Positions 19,173-27,231 of a stretch of DNA of 64,000 nucleotides are shown here, piece by piece (position 1 is the stretch's first letter; each line of letters opens with the position of its first letter). Location: contig NZ_JAHLPV010000009.1 of assembly GCF_018918095.1 (NCBI RefSeq), positions 1 to 64,000 on the forward strand, given 5' to 3'. The position numbers were made by a program, and so were the translations under genes. The notes below the pieces were generated by a model that was given only the letters and a program-made list of their open reading frames with translations, made no database searches and had not been told where the DNA came from. The DNA is from Acetivibrio sp. MSJd-27 (lineage in GTDB: Bacteria > Bacillota > Clostridia > UMGS1840 > HGM11507).

Positions 19173-19246
19173 CCAGGAATAAAAATTTCGCAACTGCTTT
19201 TTCAAACAGCTGCGAAACGCTATCTTTATCAAAGCTTAATCATAGA

Positions 19247-19576
19247 TTAAAGATACTTGCCAATCATAGTGACAAAATTGGACTTTGGTACAGCGCCCAC
19301 CGATTTGTCTACCACTTCACCGTTCTTGAAAAGAAGGACAGTGGGGATCGTCATCACTTTAAAACGCATAGCCAATTCAGACTGTTCATCGATATTTACT
19401 TTGCAAACCTTCACTTCTCCGTCATAGTCCTCCGCCAGCTCGTCAATCACCGGACCGAGCATTCTGCAGGGACCGCACCATTCCGCCCAAAAATCCACCA
19501 GGCATGGAATATCACTGTTTCCGATAACCTCATCAAAGGTCTCGTTTGTTAAAATGGTTGCTTTTTCACTTGCCAT
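19247..19576 (-). CDS. trxA: Thioredoxin
   Basis: The 109-residue protein has the WCGPC active site in VDFWAEWCGPCRMLGP, the cis-proline in MTIPTVLLFKNG and normal thioredoxin length. The start at 19576 follows AAGGAG. It is probably the general cytosolic disulfide reductant; a thioredoxin reductase is not in the window. It lies 40 bases from the Na/Pi cotransporter gene on the same strand. Confidence 0.95.
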   Translation of the reverse strand: MASEKATILTNETFDEVIGNSDIPCLVDFWAEWCGPCRMLGPVIDELAEDYDGEVKVCKVNIDEQSELAMRFKVMTIPTVLLFKNGEVVDKSVGAVPKSNFVTMIGKYL

Positions 19577-19616
19577 TTCTTTCACTCCTTTTCTTTAGTA
19601 TACCCAACGTTTGTAT

Positions 19617-21398
19617 TTACATAACCGGCGTATAATACTTATCCTGAAATTCTTTAAAATAAGTATCATAGCCTTCTACTTTATTATGCTTTAAATCATG
19701 TACATATTCATGGGGATCAAACTCCAGATCGGAAGAATTCAGCTGGTAAACCGAAACCGCCACGTTGGAGCAGTGATCTGCGATCCGTTCAATATTGCTG
19801 GTAACTTCGACAAAGATAATTCCGGAGTCCGCGCTGCATTTCTGTTTGGTCAGACGGTTGATGTGCTTGATTTTCAAAGTTTCGGTAAACAGATCGATCA
19901 CATCCTCATAAGGCTGGATTTTCTTGATGGCATCCTTATCATTATCAATAAAGGCCTGCACCGTTAACTCCATGATCTCAAAGGTCGCCTCCAGCATATT
20001 GCGAAGCTCAATATATGCTTTGTCTGTGAAATCAACCCGGCGGTCAATCATCTCCTGGGCATACTCGGCCAGATTCTTCGCATGGTCGGACATCCGCTCG
20101 ATATCTGTAAGAATATGAATGTACCCCGCGGCAATCTTTGCCTCCTTCTCCGTCAGATCCTTGTCCGTAATCTTCAGAAGATACCGGGAAACACTTCCCT
20201 CCAGATCATCCACCTTGGTCTCGTTTTCATAGACACCCTGAATTTCCTTATCCTTTTTGTTGAACAGGGTTTCCGCACCCTTTCTCACATTGGCAGTGGA
20301 AAGCCGAAACATATCTGTCATAACCGATTTACACTGGGAAAGCGCCACCGACGGAGAGTATAAAAACCGGTCGTCCAGACGATTGGTAAGCTCGGTCTCT
20401 TTTTGCACCTGCTTGTCCCTGCTGACGGTAAACTCCACCAGTCTTACAAGAACCTTGTTAAACGGCAGGAAGAGCAAGGTACACAGAACGTTGAAGAACA
20501 AATGGAAAACTGCGATATCCAGTCTTCCCATCGTACTGTTCCAGAAGGGAAAAACATGAGGTGCTAACGTGTGAATACTATATAATAAAATCAGGAAAAC
20601 AATTGTCCCAATCACGTTGAAATACAGATGGACAAGAGCCGCTTTCTTCGCCTCTTTCGAAGAACCGACACTGGACAAAAGCGCCGTCACACAGGTGCCG
20701 ATATTCTGCCCCAAAATGATGGGCGCCGCTCCGGCAAAGGTGACTGCCCCCGTAGCGCTCACCGCAAGCAAAATACCGATAGAAGCGGAGGAAGACTGAA
20801 TCAAAGCGGTAACCGCCGCCCCAATCAGCACACCAAAAAACGGATTGGAGGAAAACATGGTAAACGCCTTTTGAAAATAGACGTCGTCAATAGAGCCCAT
20901 CACAGCAGACATAATATCCATTCCGATAAACAGAATGCCCAGCCCAAAAATAATCTCACCAATATCCTTGCTTCGTTCACGTTTTGCGCCCATGATTAAA
21001 AGAATACCTACAATCACAAGAACATACATTAAAAAATCCGGCTTTAACAGACTCATCAAACCAGAACCGCTGATATCGCCGGCGCTTAAAATAAATGAAG
21101 TCGCCGTTGTACCAATATTTGCTCCCATAATAACGCCCACGGCCTGTTTTAAGGTCATGATCCCGGCGCTTACAAAACCAACCACCATAACCGTGGTAGC
21201 AGAGGAAGACTGGATGATAGCGGTGACAACGGCACCTACTAAAATCCCTTTTACTATATTTCCCGTGAGAGACTCAATAATCTGCTGCATCTTTGTCCCA
21301 GCAACCTTTTCAAGCCCCTCACCCATACCTTTCATACCATAAAGGAACAGACAGAGTCCCCCGAGAACACCGACTGCAATCGTCAGCCATTCAATCAT
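19617..21398 (-). CDS. Na/Pi cotransporter family protein with PhoU-like C-terminus
   Basis: The 593-residue protein has an N-terminal membrane half with two inverted NptA repeats, each marked QSSSATT and QSSSASI, and about eight to ten helices. Residues about 340-590 are helical and PhoU-like (RMSDHAKNLAEYAQ, RIADHCSNVAVSVY). Such proteins import phosphate with sodium; the PhoU-like part may sense or regulate. The start at 21398 follows GGGGTG; the open frame extends upstream without homology. Confidence 0.93.
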   Translation of the reverse strand: MIEWLTIAVGVLGGLCLFLYGMKGMGEGLEKVAGTKMQQIIESLTGNIVKGILVGAVVTAIIQSSSATTVMVVGFVSAGIMTLKQAVGVIMGANIGTTATSFILSAGDISGSGLMSLLKPDFLMYVLVIVGILLIMGAKRERSKDIGEIIFGLGILFIGMDIMSAVMGSIDDVYFQKAFTMFSSNPFFGVLIGAAVTALIQSSSASIGILLAVSATGAVTFAGAAPIILGQNIGTCVTALLSSVGSSKEAKKAALVHLYFNVIGTIVFLILLYSIHTLAPHVFPFWNSTMGRLDIAVFHLFFNVLCTLLFLPFNKVLVRLVEFTVSRDKQVQKETELTNRLDDRFLYSPSVALSQCKSVMTDMFRLSTANVRKGAETLFNKKDKEIQGVYENETKVDDLEGSVSRYLLKITDKDLTEKEAKIAAGYIHILTDIERMSDHAKNLAEYAQEMIDRRVDFTDKAYIELRNMLEATFEIMELTVQAFIDNDKDAIKKIQPYEDVIDLFTETLKIKHINRLTKQKCSADSGIIFVEVTSNIERIADHCSNVAVSVYQLNSSDLEFDPHEYVHDLKHNKVEGYDTYFKEFQDKYYTPVM

Positions 21399-21660
21399 AT
21401 ACCGCACCCCTTTCCGAAATATCATAACATAGAAAGTATCTTTTGCAAAGGCATTTCCAAGATTAATTTTTATCAAAATTTAACGAAAATAAAATACATA
21501 ATTCGTCAAAGCCTACAATATAATATATCGTATCTTTTTACGAAATCATTTTTTCAATGAAATTTCCTTCGTGATAGAACAGCGTGAGAGTTCACTCCTA
21601 ATCGATGAAAAAACATGGATTACTGTAATTTCCTATGCTATTAAAAATGAGGTGACCGCT

Positions 21661-22719
21661 ATGCAAAAAACAGATTTATTTCCAGGAGGAAACACAACCC
21701 AAGGCTTTTTCAGTTATTATGATCAGATCCTTCCACAAAAAGATGCCAATATGATTTACTGTGTCAAAGGGGGCCCTGGTGCCGGAAAATCCACCTTTTT
21801 CAAAACGCTGGGCAAGGAGTTTCTTGAGATGGGCTGTGATGTGGAATTCCTCCACTGCTCCTCGGACAATCATTCTCTGGACGGCATTCTGATCAAGCAG
21901 TACCGCACCCTTTTAGTGGACGGCACCGCCCCGCACATTGTCGATCCCAAAAATCCCGGAGCCAGCGATATCATTCTCCATTTCGGAGATTTCTTCAACA
22001 TGCCAAAACTGAAAGAACAGAAAGATACCATCCTTTCTCTGAATAAGGCGATCGGACAAAAATTCAGCCGTGCTTACCGCTATCTGAGGAGTGCGAAAGA
22101 AATTTACCTGGACATCAATAATATGTATCAGAATGCATTTCTTCATACCAACTTAAAGGCGATTTCCTCCAATCTGAACCGCGAAATATTTGCCGACAAA
22201 AAAGGAAAAGAGGAAAAAGAGCGTAAAATGTTTCTGTCGGCAGTCACACCCGGCGGACTTGTAAATTATCTGAAAGAGACCATTCAAACACCTATCGTCT
22301 ATCAAATAAAAAGTCATGCCGGGGACTGTGCGCCAAAACTGCTGGAAAGTATCCGTAACGAAGCGCTCAAACGGGATTTCTCCATCGAAACCTTCTATTG
22401 TCCAATGGATCCGGATCAAAAGATCGATCATCTGATCATAAAAGAGCTGGGGGTTTCGATTGTCACCTCCAATCAATATCATCCCTATGAAGGGGGAAAC
22501 GTCATCGATCTTGCCACCTGTTATGCCGAACCGGATAAAGCGGAAATCCGTTATAACATGGAATGGATGGATACTTTGATTCAAAAGTCTGTCTCTGTCA
22601 TTCGCGAGGCAAAAGCATTGCATGATGAATTGGAACAGTGCTATGTGCCTAACATTGACTTTGAACAGATTAATCTATTAAAAGATACCGTCAAGGAAGA
22701 AATTCTCGCAAACAAATGA
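21661..22719 (+). CDS. P-loop ATPase of unknown role (PRK06851-like)
   Basis: The 352-residue protein has an N-terminal block FPGGNTTQGFFSYYD followed by a P-loop GGPGAGKST (37-45) and HCSSDNHSLDGI, a pattern recalled from a conserved uncharacterised Firmicutes ATPase family. A second, degenerate nucleoside-triphosphatase-like half may occupy the C-terminus. The start at 21661 follows GAGGTG; the open frame extends 90 bases further up without homology. Family function is unknown to me. Confidence 0.75.
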   Translation: MQKTDLFPGGNTTQGFFSYYDQILPQKDANMIYCVKGGPGAGKSTFFKTLGKEFLEMGCDVEFLHCSSDNHSLDGILIKQYRTLLVDGTAPHIVDPKNPGASDIILHFGDFFNMPKLKEQKDTILSLNKAIGQKFSRAYRYLRSAKEIYLDINNMYQNAFLHTNLKAISSNLNREIFADKKGKEEKERKMFLSAVTPGGLVNYLKETIQTPIVYQIKSHAGDCAPKLLESIRNEALKRDFSIETFYCPMDPDQKIDHLIIKELGVSIVTSNQYHPYEGGNVIDLATCYAEPDKAEIRYNMEWMDTLIQKSVSVIREAKALHDELEQCYVPNIDFEQINLLKDTVKEEILANK

Positions 22720-23032
22720 AAGTATGAAAAGCGTAAGCTTCTGAAAAGTTCATATTGATAAATGCCGTATTGTAAATTTTTATTGCGATACGGCTTTTTC
22801 TGTTTCACCATCTCGTTTTACAAAGACAGAAATCATTTGCACTATTTTTCAACTGTTTTGCATAATTTTCAAAAAAATATGCAGTTTCTCTAATTTTCAT
22901 TCTGGATTTGTGGCGTTTTGGATATAGACATAAAAATGCTTTATGATACAATATAACTGTATAAAAATTAGATGTATCTCTGTTGGCACTTACTTTTATG
23001 TATATAAAATAGTTAGAAAAGGAGAGAAACAT
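22720..23032. other. Intergenic stretch with a terminator and a promoter region
   Basis: A stem GCCGTAT...ATACGGC followed by T5 at 22764-22799 terminates the ATPase gene. The remainder is A+T-rich and precedes the GLUG gene, with TATGATACAAT around 22945 as a possible -10 region. No other gene is seen. Confidence 0.6.
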
Positions 23033-26000
23033 ATGAAAAAAGGATTCAGCATCTTCCTAACCCTTTGCATTGTGATAACGGGATTGACCGGGTTCACCTT
23101 CTCGGTATCTGCTGCGCCCGAATTGATCGACGGCCACTATGTGATCACTTCGGCAGAAGAATTTGTGGAAATTGCCAGCTCTATCAACACAGATACCAGC
23201 AATTCTCCCTATCAAACAGTGGAATTGTGGATTACACAGAATATTGCCTTGCCCTCTGATTATAAACCTATTGGGGCAAGCACTTCAAATGCAGCATTTA
23301 AAGGGAAGCTTCTCGGAATGGACGAAACAGGCCAGCCAAAAGATATTATAATCACGGTCTCGATATCTTCAAATGAATCTTACGTTGGACTTTTCGGCAA
23401 TTTAAACAATGCTACCATTAAAAATATTGTGGTTGAAGGCAGTATTACAGCCACCAAAACCGGCAATGCAAATACAACTGCCGGAGGGCTTGCAGGCTCA
23501 ATGAGCAGCGGAACGCTTGAAAACTGCGTCAACCGCGCTTCCGTCACCGGGGTTAACAACGTGGGCGGGTTGGTTGGAAAAAGCTCAAAAGCAACCATTA
23601 CAAACTGTATAAATACTGGTACAATTACCGGAAGCAACGGCAATATAGCCGGAATTTCTGGAAATTCAATGACGGACAGTATAATAAGCTGTACGAACAA
23701 TGGTTTGGTGGTTGGAAAAGGCGGTAATAATGTCGCCGGAATTGCCGGAATTGCAACCGGGAATATAGAAAAATGTATCAACAATGCAGCGGTTTCCAGC
23801 ACGGCTAATAATGTCGGCGGAATTTCCGGTTATCAGAACGGCGGTGCAGTTAAGCTCTCCCAGAATAATGCAGCAGTTACCGGTGCTGATAATGTGGGAG
23901 GCGTGAGCGGCGCGTTATATTATACGGTAGAGACCAGTTTCAACACCGGAACGGTTACAGCAGGAGATGCAAAATATGGAGGCGGTATTGCAGGCTGGAA
24001 CCGTGGCACTATCCGAAACAGCTTTAATGCAGGTCCTGTCACCGCAGCAGGGACAGGGGCTTATCTGGGAGGCATTGCAGGAAAAAGTGCACATTCTTCA
24101 AATTCTTATAACATTGTTTATGAAAGCTGCTATAATGTAGGGGGCGTTGATACCTCAGTAACTGAAAGCTATAACTTTTATGCATTGTCTCAGGCAGGCG
24201 GATATACCGCAAGCTCCGTGCGGAAAAACAATTATTTCTGGAAAGACAGAGATACCGGAAAAACCGTCAACGACGGTGAACTCACTTTGCCGTCTGACTT
24301 TGAAATTCCTTCTGCCAAAACAAAGACAGAATTTGCCGACATCAGTGCTCTGGGCTTTGATACCACGGTTTGGGACGGGGCGATTGTCAATGAACTGTAT
24401 CCCTTCCCCACAATCCAGGGAAACCCTTACCCTTATGACAGCATGATCGTTCCATTCGGTCAGGGCGCGGGAACGGCGTTCGATCCTTATCGAATCTATA
24501 ATGACGAGGAATTTGATAAAATCCGCAGGGTGCCCTCCGCCTGTTATGAATTGCAGAATGATATCACGCTTTCCTCCTCTTATGTTCCCTTTGAATTTTC
24601 AGGGAGCCTAACCGGAAAAGACGGAAGCGCTCCTGCTGCGATCTCCATGGCGATTGAGCGCGGCGGTGAGGACTATGTTGGTCTGTTCAGCAAAATCACA
24701 GGCGATGTTATCATCCGTGACATCAAGCTTGCCGGTTCTGTCACCGGAAACGCAAAAGTCGGAGCTCTGGCAGGGTATGCCTACAGCATGACAGCGAAAG
24801 CGGCCTTACAGAATATTGTCAATGAAGCTTCTGTAACAGGTTCTGGAAATGAAATCGGAGGTTTCATCGGCAGACTGTATGATAAAAATGATTCCGCCGT
24901 CCTATGCTCCGGTTTGATCAATAAAGGTACTGTAACCGGAAGCGTCGGAGGCGTGGGCGGAATTACCGGTACCCTGCAAATTTCCCTTACAAATTCAGCG
25001 AATCTCGGAAAAGTGACAGCTGTCAGCGGCGCTGCCGGAGGGCTTGTATGTACAAATTACGGTGACATTACCAACTCTTATAACAGCGGCGACGTTTCTG
25101 CAGTGTGGGTTGCCGCCGGTATTACTGCATTGGGCAGATATCATTATAAGACCATAGAGAGCTGTTATAATACCGGAACCATTTCCGGAAGCAAAAATTC
25201 AGCCGGCATCGTGGGTCTCGCCACCGGAGCAAGTGCCGGTGGATCAACAGTAAACAACTGCTACAATATCGGAAAAATCAATTCCAGCTTTACCACAAAT
25301 CCGATTTGCGGAGCGGAAGAGATTGGCACGGATGCATCGAAATTTCTCTTCTCCAACTGCTATTATCTGAGTGCAGAAGAAGCACATGATGACGGCAAAG
25401 ACGGAACCACGCCCAAAAACCGGGAAAATCTTGCGGGGGTCAGCCTGGGCGATGCCTTTGCCATGAATGCGGCCGGCGGCGTGGAAGGCTATCAGTTCCC
25501 GCAAATCAATGGAAATCCGCAGCTGGTTTCTCAGAAAATTTTCAGTGTAATCTTCACAGCTGGCGGGAACGGCTCCGTTTCCCCTGCAGGCTTGAGCTAT
25601 GTTAAGGGCGGCGAGACCTTTGCGGGAAACATCACGGCAGACGAGGGATATCAGATTGACAAAATTCTTTGGAATACCGTAGAGCAGATCAATCAGAACG
25701 AGATTTCCTACCCAATCACAGCGGATTCTGAAATCAGCGCTACCTTTTCGGAAATTCCTGCAATCGCTCCGGATCTGACTGCAAATGCAACGCCGGTATT
25801 TGTTTCTGAAGATAAAACGCAAAGCATTACCTTTGGAACCATCCAATACCAAGGTTACACGATTATCGAATACGGAATTGCCTATTCCGATACCAATACG
25901 GAAAACAAGGATGAATGGAAAAGGCTGGCGGCAAAAACCGTTCTCAGTGAGAATGGACAGTATGGGGTCAAATTGATGGGTGACCTCCTAAGCCAGAAAA

Positions 26001-26089
26001 CAATTTATGCTTGCCCTTATGTTGTATATCAAGACAAAAACGGTATTTCTTATACAAACTATGGGATTGTGAATCCCGTCATACGGTAA
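23033..26089 (+). CDS. Secreted GLUG-repeat surface protein, second copy
   Basis: The 1,018-residue product is a paralogue of the protein at 146-3211. The start at 23033 follows GGAGAG and gives a signal peptide (MKKGFSIFLTLCIVITGLTG, cleavage after VSA). GLUG-type repeats (GGLAGSM, GGLVGKS, GGISGYQ, NNVGG) fill two halves; the second half begins GAGTAFDPYRIYNDEEF, mirroring the N-terminal block. An InlB-B-like repeat at about 840-905 is followed by the same FN3-like ending (IIEYGIAYSD, GQYGVKLMG, YACPYVVYQ). The terminator at 26142-26188 ends transcription. Adhesion or glycan binding is only a family-based guess. Confidence 0.85.
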   Translation: MKKGFSIFLTLCIVITGLTGFTFSVSAAPELIDGHYVITSAEEFVEIASSINTDTSNSPYQTVELWITQNIALPSDYKPIGASTSNAAFKGKLLGMDETGQPKDIIITVSISSNESYVGLFGNLNNATIKNIVVEGSITATKTGNANTTAGGLAGSMSSGTLENCVNRASVTGVNNVGGLVGKSSKATITNCINTGTITGSNGNIAGISGNSMTDSIISCTNNGLVVGKGGNNVAGIAGIATGNIEKCINNAAVSSTANNVGGISGYQNGGAVKLSQNNAAVTGADNVGGVSGALYYTVETSFNTGTVTAGDAKYGGGIAGWNRGTIRNSFNAGPVTAAGTGAYLGGIAGKSAHSSNSYNIVYESCYNVGGVDTSVTESYNFYALSQAGGYTASSVRKNNYFWKDRDTGKTVNDGELTLPSDFEIPSAKTKTEFADISALGFDTTVWDGAIVNELYPFPTIQGNPYPYDSMIVPFGQGAGTAFDPYRIYNDEEFDKIRRVPSACYELQNDITLSSSYVPFEFSGSLTGKDGSAPAAISMAIERGGEDYVGLFSKITGDVIIRDIKLAGSVTGNAKVGALAGYAYSMTAKAALQNIVNEASVTGSGNEIGGFIGRLYDKNDSAVLCSGLINKGTVTGSVGGVGGITGTLQISLTNSANLGKVTAVSGAAGGLVCTNYGDITNSYNSGDVSAVWVAAGITALGRYHYKTIESCYNTGTISGSKNSAGIVGLATGASAGGSTVNNCYNIGKINSSFTTNPICGAEEIGTDASKFLFSNCYYLSAEEAHDDGKDGTTPKNRENLAGVSLGDAFAMNAAGGVEGYQFPQINGNPQLVSQKIFSVIFTAGGNGSVSPAGLSYVKGGETFAGNITADEGYQIDKILWNTVEQINQNEISYPITADSEISATFSEIPAIAPDLTANATPVFVSEDKTQSITFGTIQYQGYTIIEYGIAYSDTNTENKDEWKRLAAKTVLSENGQYGVKLMGDLLSQKTIYACPYVVYQDKNGISYTNYGIVNPVIR

Positions 26090-26141
26090 TAGAACCCCTT
26101 TTCTCTAAAAAACAGAACCAGGAAAAGCGCACGATATATAC

Positions 26142-26188
26142 AAAATCCCTCTTGATGTAGTTGTTAGCCTACATCAGGGGGGATTTTT
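26142..26188 (+). terminator. Intrinsic terminator of the second GLUG gene
   Basis: Arms AAAATCCCTCTTGATGTAG and CTACATCAGGGGGGATTTT form a long near-perfect stem followed by a T run. Confidence 0.85.
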
Positions 26189-26233
26189 CTGTTCATTTTC
26201 CCTTAACCTGTACTTTTGTACAGTGACAGATGC

Positions 26234-26332
26234 ATGGAAACAGAGTATATTGTCAGCTCTTATGTCGTTTACAAGGGAACGGATGAGGTTCTTCGCACAA
26301 CCTATGGAAAGGTATATACTGTCACTCCCTAA
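26234..26332 (+). pseudogene. Orphan C-terminal tail of a fifth FN3-like cassette protein
   Basis: A 32-codon open frame downstream of the GLUG gene's terminator reads METEYIVSSYVVYKGTDEV and then TYGKVYTVTP before a stop. It lines up with the last 30 residues of the four cassette proteins here (for example YYTTPYAVYYSE...YGSPTSFTP). The frame is open back to about 26207 (LLYSDRC before the Met), but no upstream domain, signal peptide or clear ribosome-binding site remains. It is most simply a decayed remnant of a further paralogue. Confidence 0.6.
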
Positions 26333-26352
26333 TACAATCTGTCATCAACATA

Positions 26353-26787
26353 TCACTCATCCCCTTCCATGATCTGCAGGAAGGGGATTAATTTTTCCAT
26401 GTTTTCAAGAGAGGTGCTGCTCAGAAAATGTTCAATCAACTCCACCTGCTTAAGCTCATTGTCAGAGTGATTCAAAAGGCAGAAAAAGCGGTTCAAGGTC
26501 TCATGCCGCCATAAAAGATACTGTCCTGTTTCCATTCCTTGTCTTGTCAAGGTGATGCTTCCATATTTTTCGAATTGAACCAATCCGGCTTCTTTTAGCT
26601 TGGCCACCATCTTGGAGGCGGATGAGGGCCTTACATTCAGCTGGGCTGCCAGCTGATTCATCCGCACCGGATTCCCGCTCTGGTTTGTTCTTGTTATCAT
26701 CTCCAGATAATCTTCCATAGATTCCGTTAAGGAGTCTATTTTTTTCATCTGATAACCCTTTAATGTGCGAAACTCCTCATTTGCCAT
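26353..26787 (-). CDS. DtxR/MntR-family metal-dependent regulator
   Basis: The 144-residue protein has the N-terminal winged HTH typical of MntR/IdeR (ESMEDYLEMITRTNQ, MNQLAAQLNVRPSSASKMVAKL) and a helical dimer domain with HETLNRFF and E..EHFLS, the region of metal ligands. No SH3-like third domain is present, as in MntR. It is divergent from feoA with two similar sites between them, so it probably controls iron uptake by FeoAB; iron versus manganese cannot be decided. The start at 26787 follows GGAGGGAGG. Confidence 0.88.
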   Translation of the reverse strand: MANEEFRTLKGYQMKKIDSLTESMEDYLEMITRTNQSGNPVRMNQLAAQLNVRPSSASKMVAKLKEAGLVQFEKYGSITLTRQGMETGQYLLWRHETLNRFFCLLNHSDNELKQVELIEHFLSSTSLENMEKLIPFLQIMEGDE

Positions 26788-26803
26788 TCTTTTTCCTCCC
26801 TCC

Positions 26804-26858
26804 GGGAACAAATCTGTTTCCTCTGCATAAGTTAGGAGTGGGAAACAAATTTTCCTCT
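26804..26858. promoter_or_regulatory. Paired operator-like repeats between dtxR-type gene and feoA
   Basis: Two similar motifs, GGGAACAAATCTGTTTCCTC (26804) and GGGAAACAAATTTTCCTC (26840), lie 36 bases apart; each is partly self-complementary (GGGAA.A...TTTCC). One abuts the regulator's ribosome-binding site and the other lies 31 bases before the feoA start. Metalloregulator binding is inferred. Confidence 0.5.
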
Positions 26859-26888
26859 ATTCATACTTATTTTGAGGAGTTAACAATT

Positions 26889-27122
26889 ATGTATCAATCA
26901 ACATTAAACAATATATCGGAGGGAGAAACAGCAAAGGTAAGCCAACTGCTGTCCACAGGTGCAATGCGCCGCAGAATGCTGGATATCGGCCTGATTGAAG
27001 GCACCGATATCGAATGCCTGAAAAGAAGTCCAGGCGGAGATCCTGTCGCCTATCTGATTCGGGGAGCTGTAATTGCCCTGCGCAGCGAGGATTCTTCTCA
27101 GATTTTAGTAGAGTGCTGCTGA
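26889..27122 (+). CDS. feoA: Ferrous iron transport protein A
   Basis: This 77-residue SH3-like protein reads ISEGETAKVSQLLSTGAMRRRMLDIGL, then GTDIECLKRSPGGDPVAYLIRGAVIALR, a clear FeoA pattern. It binds FeoB at the membrane and supports ferrous iron import. A GAGGAG site precedes the ATG at 26889. A hairpin separates it from feoB. Confidence 0.95.
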   Translation: MYQSTLNNISEGETAKVSQLLSTGAMRRRMLDIGLIEGTDIECLKRSPGGDPVAYLIRGAVIALRSEDSSQILVECC

Positions 27123-27139
27123 AGAAAGAACAAAAAAAG

Positions 27140-27185
27140 CAAGGTGTTTTTCAAAAATACATAACGGGAAGAACACCTTGTTTTT
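27140..27185 (+). terminator. Hairpin with T run between feoA and feoB
   Basis: Arms CAAGGTGTTTTTC and GAAGAACACCTTG followed by TTTTT look like an intrinsic terminator within the operon; partial termination would lower feoB relative to feoA. Confidence 0.7.
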
Positions 27186-27231
27186 CTGTATCATTTCAGC
27201 AGAATCAAACGGAAAGAAAGGTGATATCAAA

